Source: Victivallales bacterium
Lineage (GTDB): Bacteria > Verrucomicrobiota > Lentisphaeria > Oligosphaerales > Oligosphaeraceae
DNA length: 7,462 bases
Reading direction: 5' to 3'
Assembly (NCBI GenBank): GCA_017431185.1
Contig: JAFRLP010000079.1
Coordinates: forward strand, 1 to 7,462
Each line of letters opens with the position of its first letter. Within the stretch, counting starts at the first letter, position 1. The position numbers and the translations under genes were made by a program. The notes beneath the pieces were generated by a model. That model was not told the DNA's origin, searched no databases, and saw nothing but the letters and a program-made list of their open reading frames with translations. Positions 1 through 6,725 of the stretch are shown piece after piece.

Positions 1-578
1 ATTGTCACCGCCAGACTGCCCTCCTTCATGCCGATGGAGACGGGGGTTCTGCCCAAGGCGTCACGCACGGCAATCACCCCTTCGCGGGTCAGCAGAAGCA
101 TGGAGCAGGAGCCGTGAATGCTGTCCTGCATCACGCGGATGCCGTCGGCAAAGGAGGCGCCCGACGAAACGAGGGCGGCGGCCACCTCATTGGGGTTCAT
201 CCCGTCCGAATAGAATTCGGAGAAATGGACTTTGGGGTCACGGCATGCCTCGGCGGAGAGTTCGGCGAGATTTCCGATGGCGCCGACCATCACCGCGCCA
301 AACGTCCCCAAATGGGAGTGTATGAGGACAGGCTGGTCGCCCGTGTCGCTGATGCATCCGATGCCGAAGTTGCCGCCGCGCAGATACTCCAGGTCGCCAT
401 CGAATTTGGCGCGGAAAGGTTCGCCGGAGATGTCGTGGATGACGCGGCGCAGTCCCTGCTTTGGCCCCCAGGTCAGCTGACCGCCTCGGTGATTTCCCAG
501 GTGGGAGTGGTAATCGGTGCCGTAGAACAGGTCGTTGCAACACTCGCCTTTGGAGACCACGCCAAAAAAACCGCCCAT
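1..578 (-). CDS. PurF-like amidophosphoribosyltransferase, N-terminal 192 residues, degenerate glutaminase domain (partial, runs off left edge)
   Basis: Family role: PurF makes phosphoribosylamine from PRPP and glutamine in the first step of purine synthesis. The protein begins MGGFFGVVSKGECCNDLFYG and continues through DYHSHLGNHRGG (about 22-33), RRVIHDISGEPFRAKFD (about 42-58), GNFGIGCISD (about 66-75), GAIGNL (about 95-100), GSCSMLLLTREGV (about 155-167) and RDALGRTPVSIG (about 171-182). The last matches the PurF RDxxGIRPLxxG segment closing the glutaminase domain; the phosphoribosyltransferase domain lies outside the window. The start GGFFGV aligns with the usual CGIVGI of mature PurF, so the nucleophile Cys is Gly. 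The positions of the Gln-binding Arg (HVRY, here CISD) and Asn (HNGN, here AIGN) also differ. From memory, Bacteroidetes and clostridial proteins annotated amidophosphoribosyltransferase share the MGGFFG start, so this is probably a family trait rather than a recent mutation. An AGGA lies 7 nt before the ATG. It follows asnS by 63 nt with no clear terminator, so co-transcription is likely. Fold assignment is firm; activity is uncertain. Confidence 0.85.
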   Translation of the reverse strand, partial: MGGFFGVVSKGECCNDLFYGTDYHSHLGNHRGGQLTWGPKQGLRRVIHDISGEPFRAKFDGDLEYLRGGNFGIGCISDTGDQPVLIHSHLGTFGAVMVGAIGNLAELSAEACRDPKVHFSEFYSDGMNPNEVAAALVSSGASFADGIRVMQDSIHGSCSMLLLTREGVIAVRDALGRTPVSIGMKEGSLAVT

Positions 579-641
579 TGATGTATCCTGCTGCTGAAGA
601 TGATTTTACCGGAGAAAGACAAAACGACTGCCAGGCGCCAT

Positions 642-2039
642 TCAGAAGTCGGCGTTCAGGGGGGCGCGCGGATAGGGGATGACATCACGGATGTTTCCCA
701 TTCCGGTGCAGAAACGGACCATTCGCTCAAAGCCCAGGCCGAAGCCCGCGTGCGGAACGGTGCCGAAGCGGCGCAAGTCCAGATACCACCAGTAGTTGGC
801 TGGGTCCATTTTGAGTTCCGCCATGCGCTTCTGAAGCACGTCCAGCCGTTCCTCGCGCTGGCTGCCGCCGATGATTTCGCCGACCTTGGGCAGGAGCACG
901 TCCATGGCGGCGACCGTCTTGCCGTCATCGTTCTGGCGCATATAGAACGCCTTGATGTCCTTGGGGTAGTTCATCACCGTGACGGGGCCATGGAAAATCT
1001 CCTCGGTGAGGTAGCGCTCATGCTCGGACTGCAAATCAATGCCCCATTCAGGCTTGAACTCAAACTTGTCGGCGTGCTGCTTGAGGAGCGCCACGGCCTC
1101 CGTGTATTCGATGCGGGTGAACGCCGCGTCCGCCAGACGCCTCAAATCGGCGTGAATGCCTTTCTCGACCCGCTTGTCGAAGAAATCCAGGTCAGCCGCA
1201 TTGTTCTCCAGGACGGCGCAGAAGAGGCTGCGCAGGTAATCCTCCGCCAAATCGGCGTCGTCGTGGAGGTCGGCGAAGGCGATTTCAGGCTCAATCATCC
1301 AGAATTCGGAGAGATGCCGGGTGGTGTTGGAGTTTTCGGCGCGGAAGGTCGGTCCGAAGGTATAGACATTGCCCAGGGCGCAGGCGTAGGTCTCCGCCTC
1401 CAACTGTCCGCTGACCGTGAGATTGGCTCGGCGCCCGAAGAAGTCACGCGAGAAGTCCACGGCCCCCGTCTCCTGGTTGCGCGGGAGTTTGTCCAAGTCC
1501 AGCGTGGTCACCTGGAACATCTGCCCTGCGCCCTCGGCGTCACTGGCGGTGATGATGGGTGCGTTAAAGTAGAAGAACCCGCGTCCCTGAAAGAACTTGT
1601 GGGTGGCCATCGCCAGGGTGTTGCGCACACGCATGACGGCGCCGAAGGTGTTGGTTCTGGCCCGCAGATGCGCCACCTCACGGAGCCGGTCAAAGGAGAT
1701 TTTGGATTTGCCCAGAGGATATTCATTGGGCTCGCAGAATCCCAGCACCTCAATCACGGAGGCTTGCAGTTCGACGGCCTGCCCGGCAGCAGGGGACTCC
1801 TTCAGGATGCCCACCGCCCGAATCGCCGCGCCTGGATGCAATTTCTGAATCTCGCCCGCATAGTTCGGCAAATCGGCGGGCGCGATGACCTGAAGATTCG
1901 CAAAACTGGAGCCGTCATTCAGTTCGATAAACGACAAGCCCGCCTTGGAATCCCGACGGGTCTTCACCCAGCCGGCGACCGTCATCTCTACGTCGTACCG
2001 CCGGGTTGCCAGGGCGTCTTTCACCAATGTCCTTTTCAT
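642..2039 (-). CDS. asnS: Asparagine--tRNA ligase (AsnRS)
   Basis: Cytoplasmic class IIb aminoacyl-tRNA synthetase that activates asparagine with ATP and charges tRNA-Asn. The 465 residues match the usual bacterial length (E. coli AsnRS is 466) and align essentially end to end by recall. An N-terminal OB-fold anticodon-binding domain covers about 17-100 ([20 protein letters not shown]). The catalytic domain follows: [11 protein letters not shown] (120-130), the motif 1 region [19 protein letters not shown] (149-167), [13 protein letters not shown] (210-222), motif 2 [16 protein letters not shown] (232-247), ERYLTEE (341-347), [12 protein letters not shown] (357-368), [12 protein letters not shown] (387-398) and motif 3 GFGLGFER (432-439). 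No catalytic residue appears missing. The frame is open for 29 more codons upstream, but the ATG at 2039 has a strong AGGAG five bases before it and begins the conserved domain at the normal place. Candidate promoter at 2084-2112. The PurF-like gene follows downstream. Direct tRNA-Asn charging is implied, though an indirect Gln-dependent route elsewhere is not excluded. Confidence 0.97.
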   Translation of the reverse strand: MKRTLVKDALATRRYDVEMTVAGWVKTRRDSKAGLSFIELNDGSSFANLQVIAPADLPNYAGEIQKLHPGAAIRAVGILKESPAAGQAVELQASVIEVLGFCEPNEYPLGKSKISFDRLREVAHLRARTNTFGAVMRVRNTLAMATHKFFQGRGFFYFNAPIITASDAEGAGQMFQVTTLDLDKLPRNQETGAVDFSRDFFGRRANLTVSGQLEAETYACALGNVYTFGPTFRAENSNTTRHLSEFWMIEPEIAFADLHDDADLAEDYLRSLFCAVLENNAADLDFFDKRVEKGIHADLRRLADAAFTRIEYTEAVALLKQHADKFEFKPEWGIDLQSEHERYLTEEIFHGPVTVMNYPKDIKAFYMRQNDDGKTVAAMDVLLPKVGEIIGGSQREERLDVLQKRMAELKMDPANYWWYLDLRRFGTVPHAGFGLGFERMVRFCTGMGNIRDVIPYPRAPLNADF

Positions 2040-2044
2040 CGTTT

Positions 2045-2049
2045 CTCCT
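2045..2049 (-). promoter_or_regulatory. Shine-Dalgarno site of asnS
   Basis: On the minus strand this reads AGGAG, five bases before the ATG at 2039. It decides the asnS start against the longer in-frame extension to 2126, which would add 29 residues with no counterpart in AsnRS proteins. Confidence 0.8.
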
Positions 2050-2083
2050 GTACACAACGTGGACACAAAAACATGGATTGCAT

Positions 2084-2112
2084 AATATAACCCATCAATG
2101 CCGGTTTGTGAA
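2084..2112 (-). promoter_or_regulatory. Candidate sigma70-type promoter for asnS
   Basis: On the minus strand a -35-like TTCACA (2112-2107) and a -10-like TATATT (2089-2084) are separated by exactly 17 nt. Transcription would start near 2077, giving a leader of about 38 nt before the asnS ATG. This is motif matching only. No T-box or other leader structure was recognised, and there is little room for one. Confidence 0.5.
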
Positions 2113-2165
2113 ATTCCTTGCCCCAAAACCGAAGTGTTCAGGCAAAAAATATGGTTTGGCGTCGA

Positions 2166-2192
2166 TTGACATTGGGCAAAATGGTGTATATT
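2166..2192 (+). promoter_or_regulatory. Candidate promoter for the AraC-family gene
   Basis: A consensus -35 TTGACA (2166-2171) is followed by TATATT (2187-2192) after a short 15-nt spacer, or by the weaker TATTTG (2189-2194) after 17 nt. Transcription would begin near 2199, about 23 nt before the chosen ATG. This supports the short form of the regulator. It diverges from the asnS promoter across about 54 nt. Confidence 0.5.
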
Positions 2193-2221
2193 TGAACAGA
2201 CAGTTCAAGGATGGCACACCA

Positions 2222-3148
2222 ATGAGTGAAGAGACACTTCCATTGCCAGAGCACAACGACCTGCTGGCGGAGGCAGTCCGTTCCATGTCCCCACTGGATT
2301 TCGGCGGTCTGTCGCTGACGCTCTACTATTGCATCATCGTGCTGGCAAAAGGGCATTTTCTCACCAGGGAACACGCCCACCCGACATACGAGATGACCAT
2401 TCATCTGGACGGCGAGCCAATCCACACCTACATCGGGCGCGCCACCGTGTCCCTTTCCAAGGGTTGCGGGAAGGCAATGTTCCTGCCTCCCAGCCAACTG
2501 CACAGCCGCAGGCAAATCACCGAAGGGGAATCCAAAATCATCTCGTTCTCCTTTGGCCTGAACGGAAGAGGAGTCGAACAGCAACGCCTTTGCCAGCAAA
2601 TCGAGGATATCGCGGCCCGGCACGGCTATGTCTTCCCCCTGACCTCCCTCCAGATGCAGATGATATCGGCATTGGCGTCCCTTCCGCCGGACTCGCTGTT
2701 CCGCACATCCTGGATTGCCACAACGCAAAGATGCTTCCTGACAGGCTTTCTGACCTGGAATTTCCCCTGGAATATCCTGCAGCAGGACGGCGGGGCCGCC
2801 GTCGCCTCCCACGAAATCGAGAACGAGATCGTCACCAGTATCTGCCTTTCGCTCAACACAAAAAAACTCTCTCTGCAGGAACTGAGCAGAATGTATGGTC
2901 TGGGCATACGCCAACTCAGCCGCCGCTTCAGGGAACGGTATGGTTGCAGCATCGGTCGCTATCAACAGCAAGTCCGCCTGAAAAACGCCAAGGCCCTGCT
3001 GGAGACCACTGACCGCTCCATCACCGACATCGCCTATACGGCAGGCTTTCCCAATGTGCAGGCATTCTCCCGGTTCTTCCAGAAATACGAAGGGGTATCG
3101 CCATCGGAATATCGCATCGAGGCGGAAAAGCATCCCCGCAATGAGTGA
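2222..3148 (+). CDS. AraC/XylS-family transcriptional regulator
   Basis: DNA-binding regulator of 308 residues, the usual size for the family. The N-terminal half looks like a cupin-type effector-binding domain: EHAHPTYEMTIHLDGE (50-65) and FLPPSQLHSRR (87-97), the latter resembling the P-x-x-x-H element of AraC cupins. The C-terminal AraC DNA-binding domain has two helix-turn-helix units, LSLQELSRMYGLGIRQLSRRF (216-236) and ITDIAYTAGFPNVQAFSRFFQ (267-287), followed by the typical GVSPSEYR (291-298). The reading frame is open upstream to 2006 over asnS. I chose the ATG at 2222 because AAGGA (2207-2211) precedes it by 10 nt and a promoter ends just upstream. A five-codon ORF (2211-2225, four residues plus stop) overlaps the start and is probably chance. 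The regulator lies 171 nt before the prepilin-DUF4838-sialidase genes in the same direction, so it probably controls them in response to a sugar. The effector cannot be read from the sequence. Confidence 0.92.
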   Translation: MSEETLPLPEHNDLLAEAVRSMSPLDFGGLSLTLYYCIIVLAKGHFLTREHAHPTYEMTIHLDGEPIHTYIGRATVSLSKGCGKAMFLPPSQLHSRRQITEGESKIISFSFGLNGRGVEQQRLCQQIEDIAARHGYVFPLTSLQMQMISALASLPPDSLFRTSWIATTQRCFLTGFLTWNFPWNILQQDGGAAVASHEIENEIVTSICLSLNTKKLSLQELSRMYGLGIRQLSRRFRERYGCSIGRYQQQVRLKNAKALLETTDRSITDIAYTAGFPNVQAFSRFFQKYEGVSPSEYRIEAEKHPRNE

Positions 3149-3156
3149 CTCACCGC

Positions 3157-3214
3157 CAGGACAAGGGCGCCTCTCTTCCCCATGTCTATTTTTGACAATA
3201 CATTGTCCTGTTTT
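3157..3214 (+). terminator. Terminator-like hairpin after the AraC-family gene
   Basis: CAGGACAA (3157-3164) and its exact complement TTGTCCTG (3203-3210) could form an 8-bp stem followed by TTTT (3211-3214). The loop is long (38 nt) and the U-tract short, so this would be a weak Rho-independent terminator at best. The right arm can alternatively pair with GACAAT (3194-3199) next to it. It lies between the regulator stop and the next candidate promoter, where a terminator would be expected. Confidence 0.3.
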
Positions 3215-3229
3215 GCCAACGCCGAACTG

Positions 3230-3258
3230 TTGATAAAACCGGTTTTCGGTCGTATATT
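3230..3258 (+). promoter_or_regulatory. Candidate promoter of the prepilin-DUF4838-sialidase operon
   Basis: TTGATA (3230-3235) and TATATT (3253-3258) are separated by 17 nt, an optimal sigma70-type arrangement. Transcription would start near 3265 and leave a leader of about 55 nt before the prepilin ATG. The spacer contains a perfect palindrome, listed separately. No other equally good promoter was seen in front of the three downstream genes. Confidence 0.6.
3235..3246. promoter_or_regulatory. Candidate operator palindrome in the promoter spacer
   Basis: AAAACCGGTTTT is a perfect 12-bp palindrome lying between the -35 and -10 elements. A protein bound here would block RNA polymerase. The AAACCGGTTT core resembles operators of LacI/GalR-family repressors, while AraC-family proteins normally bind non-palindromic direct repeats. 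If real, it may therefore belong to a second regulator encoded elsewhere. The role is inferred from position and symmetry only. Confidence 0.4.
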
Positions 3259-3714
3259 TATGCTTGTGCAAATCAAATCGTTTGCCAAATCAAGAAACTG
3301 ACCATCGGAGAATGCCCAAATGAAGGAAAAACCATTCACACTCATTGAATTACTGGTCGTCATCGCGATAATCGCCGTGCTTGCCGCGATGCTGCTGCCG
3401 GCGTTGAGCAAGGCGCGGGAGAGGGCGCGGGTCATCTCCTGCGTCAGCAACCTCAAGCAGATTGGGCTGGACATGGAGATGTACGAGAGCGACTACGGGC
3501 AGAAGCCTTACGGGAAAATCAGTGTGTCAGGCAAAAACGACAACTGCTGCTTCTCCTGGAATCTGCTGCTGTATGGCAACCTGGACTTCAACCTGGACAA
3601 CATCTGGTCAGGCACACCCAAGCAGAACTTCAAGATTTTGAAATGCCCGTCCGACACGTTGCCCGCCGACGTCTCCGACCAGCCGAAACTTTCCTATGGC
3701 TTCAACTGCAACAC

Positions 3715-3736
3715 CCTAGTACTTAATTGAATTAAT
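3715..3736 (+). repeat. Left terminal inverted repeat of the MITE-like element
   Basis: Twenty-two bases pair with 3795-3816 with a single mismatch at 3731/3800. Symmetry ends outward at 3714/3817 (C against C), which marks the outer limit of the repeat. The repeat carries the in-frame TGA (3728-3730) that truncates the prepilin. Confidence 0.85.
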
Positions 3737-3794
3737 CTGAATACACATTTTGAAGAGCTTTTTGGTTCAATCAAGCATGCTTCTATGTAAACGA

Positions 3795-3816
3795 ATTAAA
3801 TCAATTAAGTACTAGG
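3795..3816 (-). repeat. Right terminal inverted repeat of the MITE-like element
   Basis: Reverse complement of the left end with one mismatch. It ends TCAATTAAGTACTAGG. The prepilin reading frame resumes at 3815-3816 immediately after it. Confidence 0.85.
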
Positions 3817-4219
3817 CAAAACGCAGGGCGGGACTTCCGCCAGCGACTTTGGCCTGACCGGTTTTCAATTTGACCCGACGATTGGCAGCAATTATGGCCA
3901 ATTAGGCGGCAACTGGGCGAATAACGTAAACAACAAGGCCGTCAAGAAGGGGCCGTCCGAGGTCACCACCATCATGGACTTGGCGAACAAATGCCGGTCC
4001 ACCAACGCGGGCGTGCCATATATTCAATGGCTGCCAGGCGCCCCCCTGACCATTGGCAACAACGGCGACCCAGACTACTATCACAGGACCTGCAGCAACT
4101 GGCTCTTCTGGGATGGGCATGTCGAGACGCTCCGCCCTTGGAAAATCCACAATTTCACTGTACATTATCTCTACAACAACATGGCCTGGTGATGGCACGC
4201 AAGAAGGAGCCAGACAAAA

Positions 4220-6724
4220 ATGCATCGTCACAACCAATCCCTCCATCTTGGCTTATTGCTCGCCCTCTTCGCCCTTCCCCTGTTCGCCATTGATTTGGCG
4301 AAGGACGGGCGCGCCCTGGCGCGGATAGCCGTCCCGAAAGAACCCGCCCTCCTGGAGAGGATGGCGCTGGCCGACCTCCAGGAGTTCCTGAACCGCATGA
4401 CAGGCGCCACCTTCGAGGCGGTCGAGGAGTCGCTCCTCCGCCCCGGCGAACCCGCCATCCACCTGGGATGGACGCAGGCCGCGAAGGCGTCAGGCATCGC
4501 CTGCGCCTCCCTGGGCAAGGAGGAGTGGGTGGTCAAGGCGGATGACCATGCGCTGCTCATCACGGGCGGACGCCCCGCGGGGACGTTCTACGGCGTCTGG
4601 CAGTTCCTGAACCGCCTGGGGTGCTACGCCATGGCGATGGACTGCTACTCGACTCCAGCGCATCAGACGCTCACGGTGACGGGGCTCTCCCTGCGACATG
4701 CCCCCTCCTTTGCGGGGCGGCTCCTCTACAACGACTTCCCTGGCGCGGCCATCGTCGGCGGCGCCCCCGCCGACCTGCTGGAGCAGTATCGGCTCTTCGC
4801 CCTGCGCAGCGGCTGCAACGGGGAGCAGACCCACCGCCAGAGGCAATATCACTACGGGGACCTGTTCAACATCTCGACCACCCCCTTCCACCACACACTG
4901 ACCCTCTATGTGCCGCCGCAGAAGTACTTCAAGGAGCACCCCGAGTATTTTGCGATGAACTCCCAGGGGGAGCGCTTCGCCCCGCAGGGGTTCGCTCGCG
5001 GCAGCCTGTGCATGTCCAACCGCGAAGTAGGGGATGTCACCCTCCAGTCACTGCGCGAACTGATCAAAAAGGACCGCAGCGAGAGGGCGCCGGAGGAGTG
5101 GCCCGTTCTCTACGACATCTCCCTGCTCGACAACTCCCCCTACATCTGCAAATGCCCGAAATGCGCCGCCATCTCCGCCGAGGAGGGGTCCGAGGCGGGA
5201 CTGCTGTTCCGCTACATCAACTATGTGGCTACGGAGATTGCCAAGGAGTATCCCGAACTGATTATCCGCACCTTCGCCTACTCCGCCGCCCGCAAGCCAC
5301 CGAAAATCACCCGCCCCGTCGCCAATGTGCTCCTCCAGGTCTGCAACGAGTTCCCGAATGCGGATGCATTCCGCCCGCTGAGCCACCCGTTCAACGCCGG
5401 GAACCTGGCGGGGGTCAAGGCGTGGGCCGAGGTGGGCGGCAATTTACAGATCTACGACTACTGGAACATCGGCGGAGGATATTTCGACCCGCCCCGCTGG
5501 GAGACCGTGCTGGACGTCATCCAGCCGAACCTTCGGCTTTTCAGGAGCCTGGGCGCAAAGGCGATGTTCGTGGAGTATGAGCGCGACCACGTCTGCCCCC
5601 AGCCGTTCTATGACCTCGGCTATTTCGTGGCCAGCCAACTGCTGATGGACGTGGAGTCGGATGTGGAGTCGCTCATCGACGCCTTCCTGCCCGCCTACTA
5701 CGGAGCCGCCGCCCCCGCCATGAAGGAACTGTTCACCGAAATGCGCGCAGGGGTCAAGGCGCATCCCACCCGTCAGGCCATCCACACGGCGGGCAACTGG
5801 CAGTACTTCACCCCGAAGAACGCCCTGCGCTACTACCGGACGCTGAAGCGGGCGTCGGAGTCACTGCCGCCCGGCAGCGCATATCGGCAACACGTGGACA
5901 GCGAGCGTCTCACCCTGGACTGGTGCGTGCTGGCCAGGCAAATCAACTTCGCCCCCGCCTTCAAGGAGGCTGGCGTCACCATGGAGTCGCTCATCGCCGA
6001 ATGCGAGGCCCTTGCCCAACGGCACATCGCCCGGCTCCATCCGGCCAAAGACCTTTTCCAGAATCGGTTCCACCAGAAATTCGACAAAATCAAGGTCGTC
6101 CTCCCCCGCCCGAAGAAATTCCGGAATGTGGCTGACGAGAATTTCCGGCTCATCGCCTATCCGCAGGCCACACCATTCCCCCACATCCACTCCGAACTTG
6201 TCGATGACCCCGACTCCATCACAGGAAAGGCCATCCTCTCCCATGGTCCGAGCGGAACGGACGCCGACCACGGCATCGGCAAGATGATTCAGGCCACCCC
6301 CGCCATCCGCGTCCCAAACCTCCAATTCACGCTGGGCAACATCGGTTCCAAGCGGGACATCCACCCCTCCGCGCAATGGGAGATCAGCACCGTGCTCAAA
6401 CAAGTCCATCAGGACGAAAAGTACCACTGGTACAAGTTGCGCGGCGCCATCGACCTCCAGGACAAGTCCTACTTCTGGGCACACTCCTGGGCCATCCAGT
6501 TCAAGACCTCCGCAGTTTATCTGCTGACGGACGGGATGACCGACAACAATGTCTGGGAGGCCTGGGTCAGCGCCAAATTCACGGGTCCCGCGTATGTCCC
6601 AGGCTCCGCCAAGGAGAACGCCATCTGGGTCGATATGGTCGCCCTGACGCGCCCCGGCGCCAAGGGAATCGAGCCGGACGAGCCGCTCCCCGCCATGCAG
6701 ATTCCCCCCTCCCCCACTGAATAG
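4220..6724 (+). CDS. Secreted DUF4838 domain-containing protein, putative glycan-active enzyme
   Basis: An 834-aa protein with a Sec signal peptide: basic MHRHNQSLHL, hydrophobic GLLLALFALPLFA, likely cleavage after Ala23. Residues about 30-150 look like the alpha-beta domain found ahead of GH67/GH20-type barrels, with LADLQEFLNRMTG (50-62) and GRPAGTFYGVWQFLNRLGC (117-135). Residues about 225-500 fit DUF4838: PPQKYFKEHPEYFAMNSQG (232-250), LCMSNREV (263-270) and DISLLDNSPYICKCPKC (299-315). The CxCPxC cluster may bind a metal or stabilise a loop. A helical stretch follows (500-610). The last about 170 residues (WYKLRGAIDL 737-746, YFWAHSWAIQF 751-761) look like a beta-rich, possibly carbohydrate-binding module. 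DUF4838 proteins occur with glycoside hydrolases, but I know no established substrate, so activity is inferred. AAGGAG (4204-4209) precedes the ATG by 10 nt. The gene starts 27 nt after the prepilin stop and ends one base before the sialidase-like gene, so the MITE upstream may exert polarity on it. Confidence 0.88.
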   Translation: MHRHNQSLHLGLLLALFALPLFAIDLAKDGRALARIAVPKEPALLERMALADLQEFLNRMTGATFEAVEESLLRPGEPAIHLGWTQAAKASGIACASLGKEEWVVKADDHALLITGGRPAGTFYGVWQFLNRLGCYAMAMDCYSTPAHQTLTVTGLSLRHAPSFAGRLLYNDFPGAAIVGGAPADLLEQYRLFALRSGCNGEQTHRQRQYHYGDLFNISTTPFHHTLTLYVPPQKYFKEHPEYFAMNSQGERFAPQGFARGSLCMSNREVGDVTLQSLRELIKKDRSERAPEEWPVLYDISLLDNSPYICKCPKCAAISAEEGSEAGLLFRYINYVATEIAKEYPELIIRTFAYSAARKPPKITRPVANVLLQVCNEFPNADAFRPLSHPFNAGNLAGVKAWAEVGGNLQIYDYWNIGGGYFDPPRWETVLDVIQPNLRLFRSLGAKAMFVEYERDHVCPQPFYDLGYFVASQLLMDVESDVESLIDAFLPAYYGAAAPAMKELFTEMRAGVKAHPTRQAIHTAGNWQYFTPKNALRYYRTLKRASESLPPGSAYRQHVDSERLTLDWCVLARQINFAPAFKEAGVTMESLIAECEALAQRHIARLHPAKDLFQNRFHQKFDKIKVVLPRPKKFRNVADENFRLIAYPQATPFPHIHSELVDDPDSITGKAILSHGPSGTDADHGIGKMIQATPAIRVPNLQFTLGNIGSKRDIHPSAQWEISTVLKQVHQDEKYHWYKLRGAIDLQDKSYFWAHSWAIQFKTSAVYLLTDGMTDNNVWEAWVSAKFTGPAYVPGSAKENAIWVDMVALTRPGAKGIEPDEPLPAMQIPPSPTE

Positions 6725-6725
6725 A

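Larger units (their letters stand above)
3715..3816. mobile_element. MITE-like palindromic insertion (about 94-102 bp), IS630/Tc1-mariner style
   Basis: The segment has terminal inverted repeats beginning CCTAGTACTTAATTGA at both ends. It is about 29% G+C by my count, against clearly GC-rich flanking genes, and encodes no protein. CTAG occurs at both junctions (3716-3719 and 3812-3815). If the duplicated target is TA within CTAG, the element proper is 3719-3812 (94 bp), starting GTACTTAATTGA and ending TCAATTAAGTAC. IS630-family elements are known to insert at TA, with CTAG preferred by IS630 itself, hence the assignment. A perfect AAGCATGCTT (3773-3782) lies near the centre. Transcribed RNA could fold into a stem of about 22 bp. 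The transposase would have to act in trans; none is in the window. Confidence 0.8.
3320..4192 (+). pseudogene. Prepilin-type protein with H-X9-DG domain, interrupted by a MITE-like insertion
   Basis: Family role: type II/IV pseudopilin-like secreted or surface protein. The N-terminal half (3320-3730, 136 aa) starts [19 protein letters not shown], the class III prepilin signal and hydrophobic helix (residues 6-29), followed by [19 protein letters not shown] (31-49). It stops in the insertion at TGA 3728-3730. The C-terminal half reads on in the same frame from about 3815 to TGA 4190-4192. It contains H-RTCSNWLFW-DG, an exact H-X9-DG motif of the prepilin processing-associated domain, followed by HVETLRPW. 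Removing 96 nt (one CTAG copy kept) joins the halves as NT-L-GKTQGG and gives about 258 aa, a normal family length. The start has GGAG nine nt upstream. Pro occupies the position before the cleaved Phe, where Gly is usual. As it stands the product should be a 136-aa fragment lacking the C-terminal domain. The DUF4838 gene begins 27 nt after the stop, so they were built as one operon. Misassembly is unlikely but not excluded. Confidence 0.88.

Noticed and set aside
600..2090. A 496-codon open frame on the plus strand opposite asnS
   Set aside because: It is the antisense shadow of a GC-rich, fully recognisable AsnRS gene. Its product shows no domain I recognise.
2006..2221. N-terminal extension of the AraC-family protein by 72 codons
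   Set aside because: It would overlap the asnS start and lie upstream of the candidate promoter. The ATG at 2222 has a ribosome site and gives the normal family length.
2211..2225. A five-codon leader ORF (four residues plus stop) overlapping the regulator start
   Set aside because: Its ATG abuts the AAGGA site with no room for ribosome binding, and it shows no rare-codon or attenuator design.
3192..3197. TTGACA as a -35 element for the prepilin operon
   Set aside because: No -10-like hexamer lies 15-19 nt downstream (GCCAAC there). The TTGATA/TATATT pair further on is far better.
2138..3271. A 377-codon open frame on the minus strand opposite the AraC-family gene
   Set aside because: It is antisense to a clear AraC protein with both helix-turn-helix units, and has no ribosome site or family resemblance.
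3974..4192. A separate 72-residue gene
   Set aside because: It is the C-terminal tail of the interrupted prepilin; the frame continues upstream to the MITE junction and the H-X9-DG motif belongs to that family.
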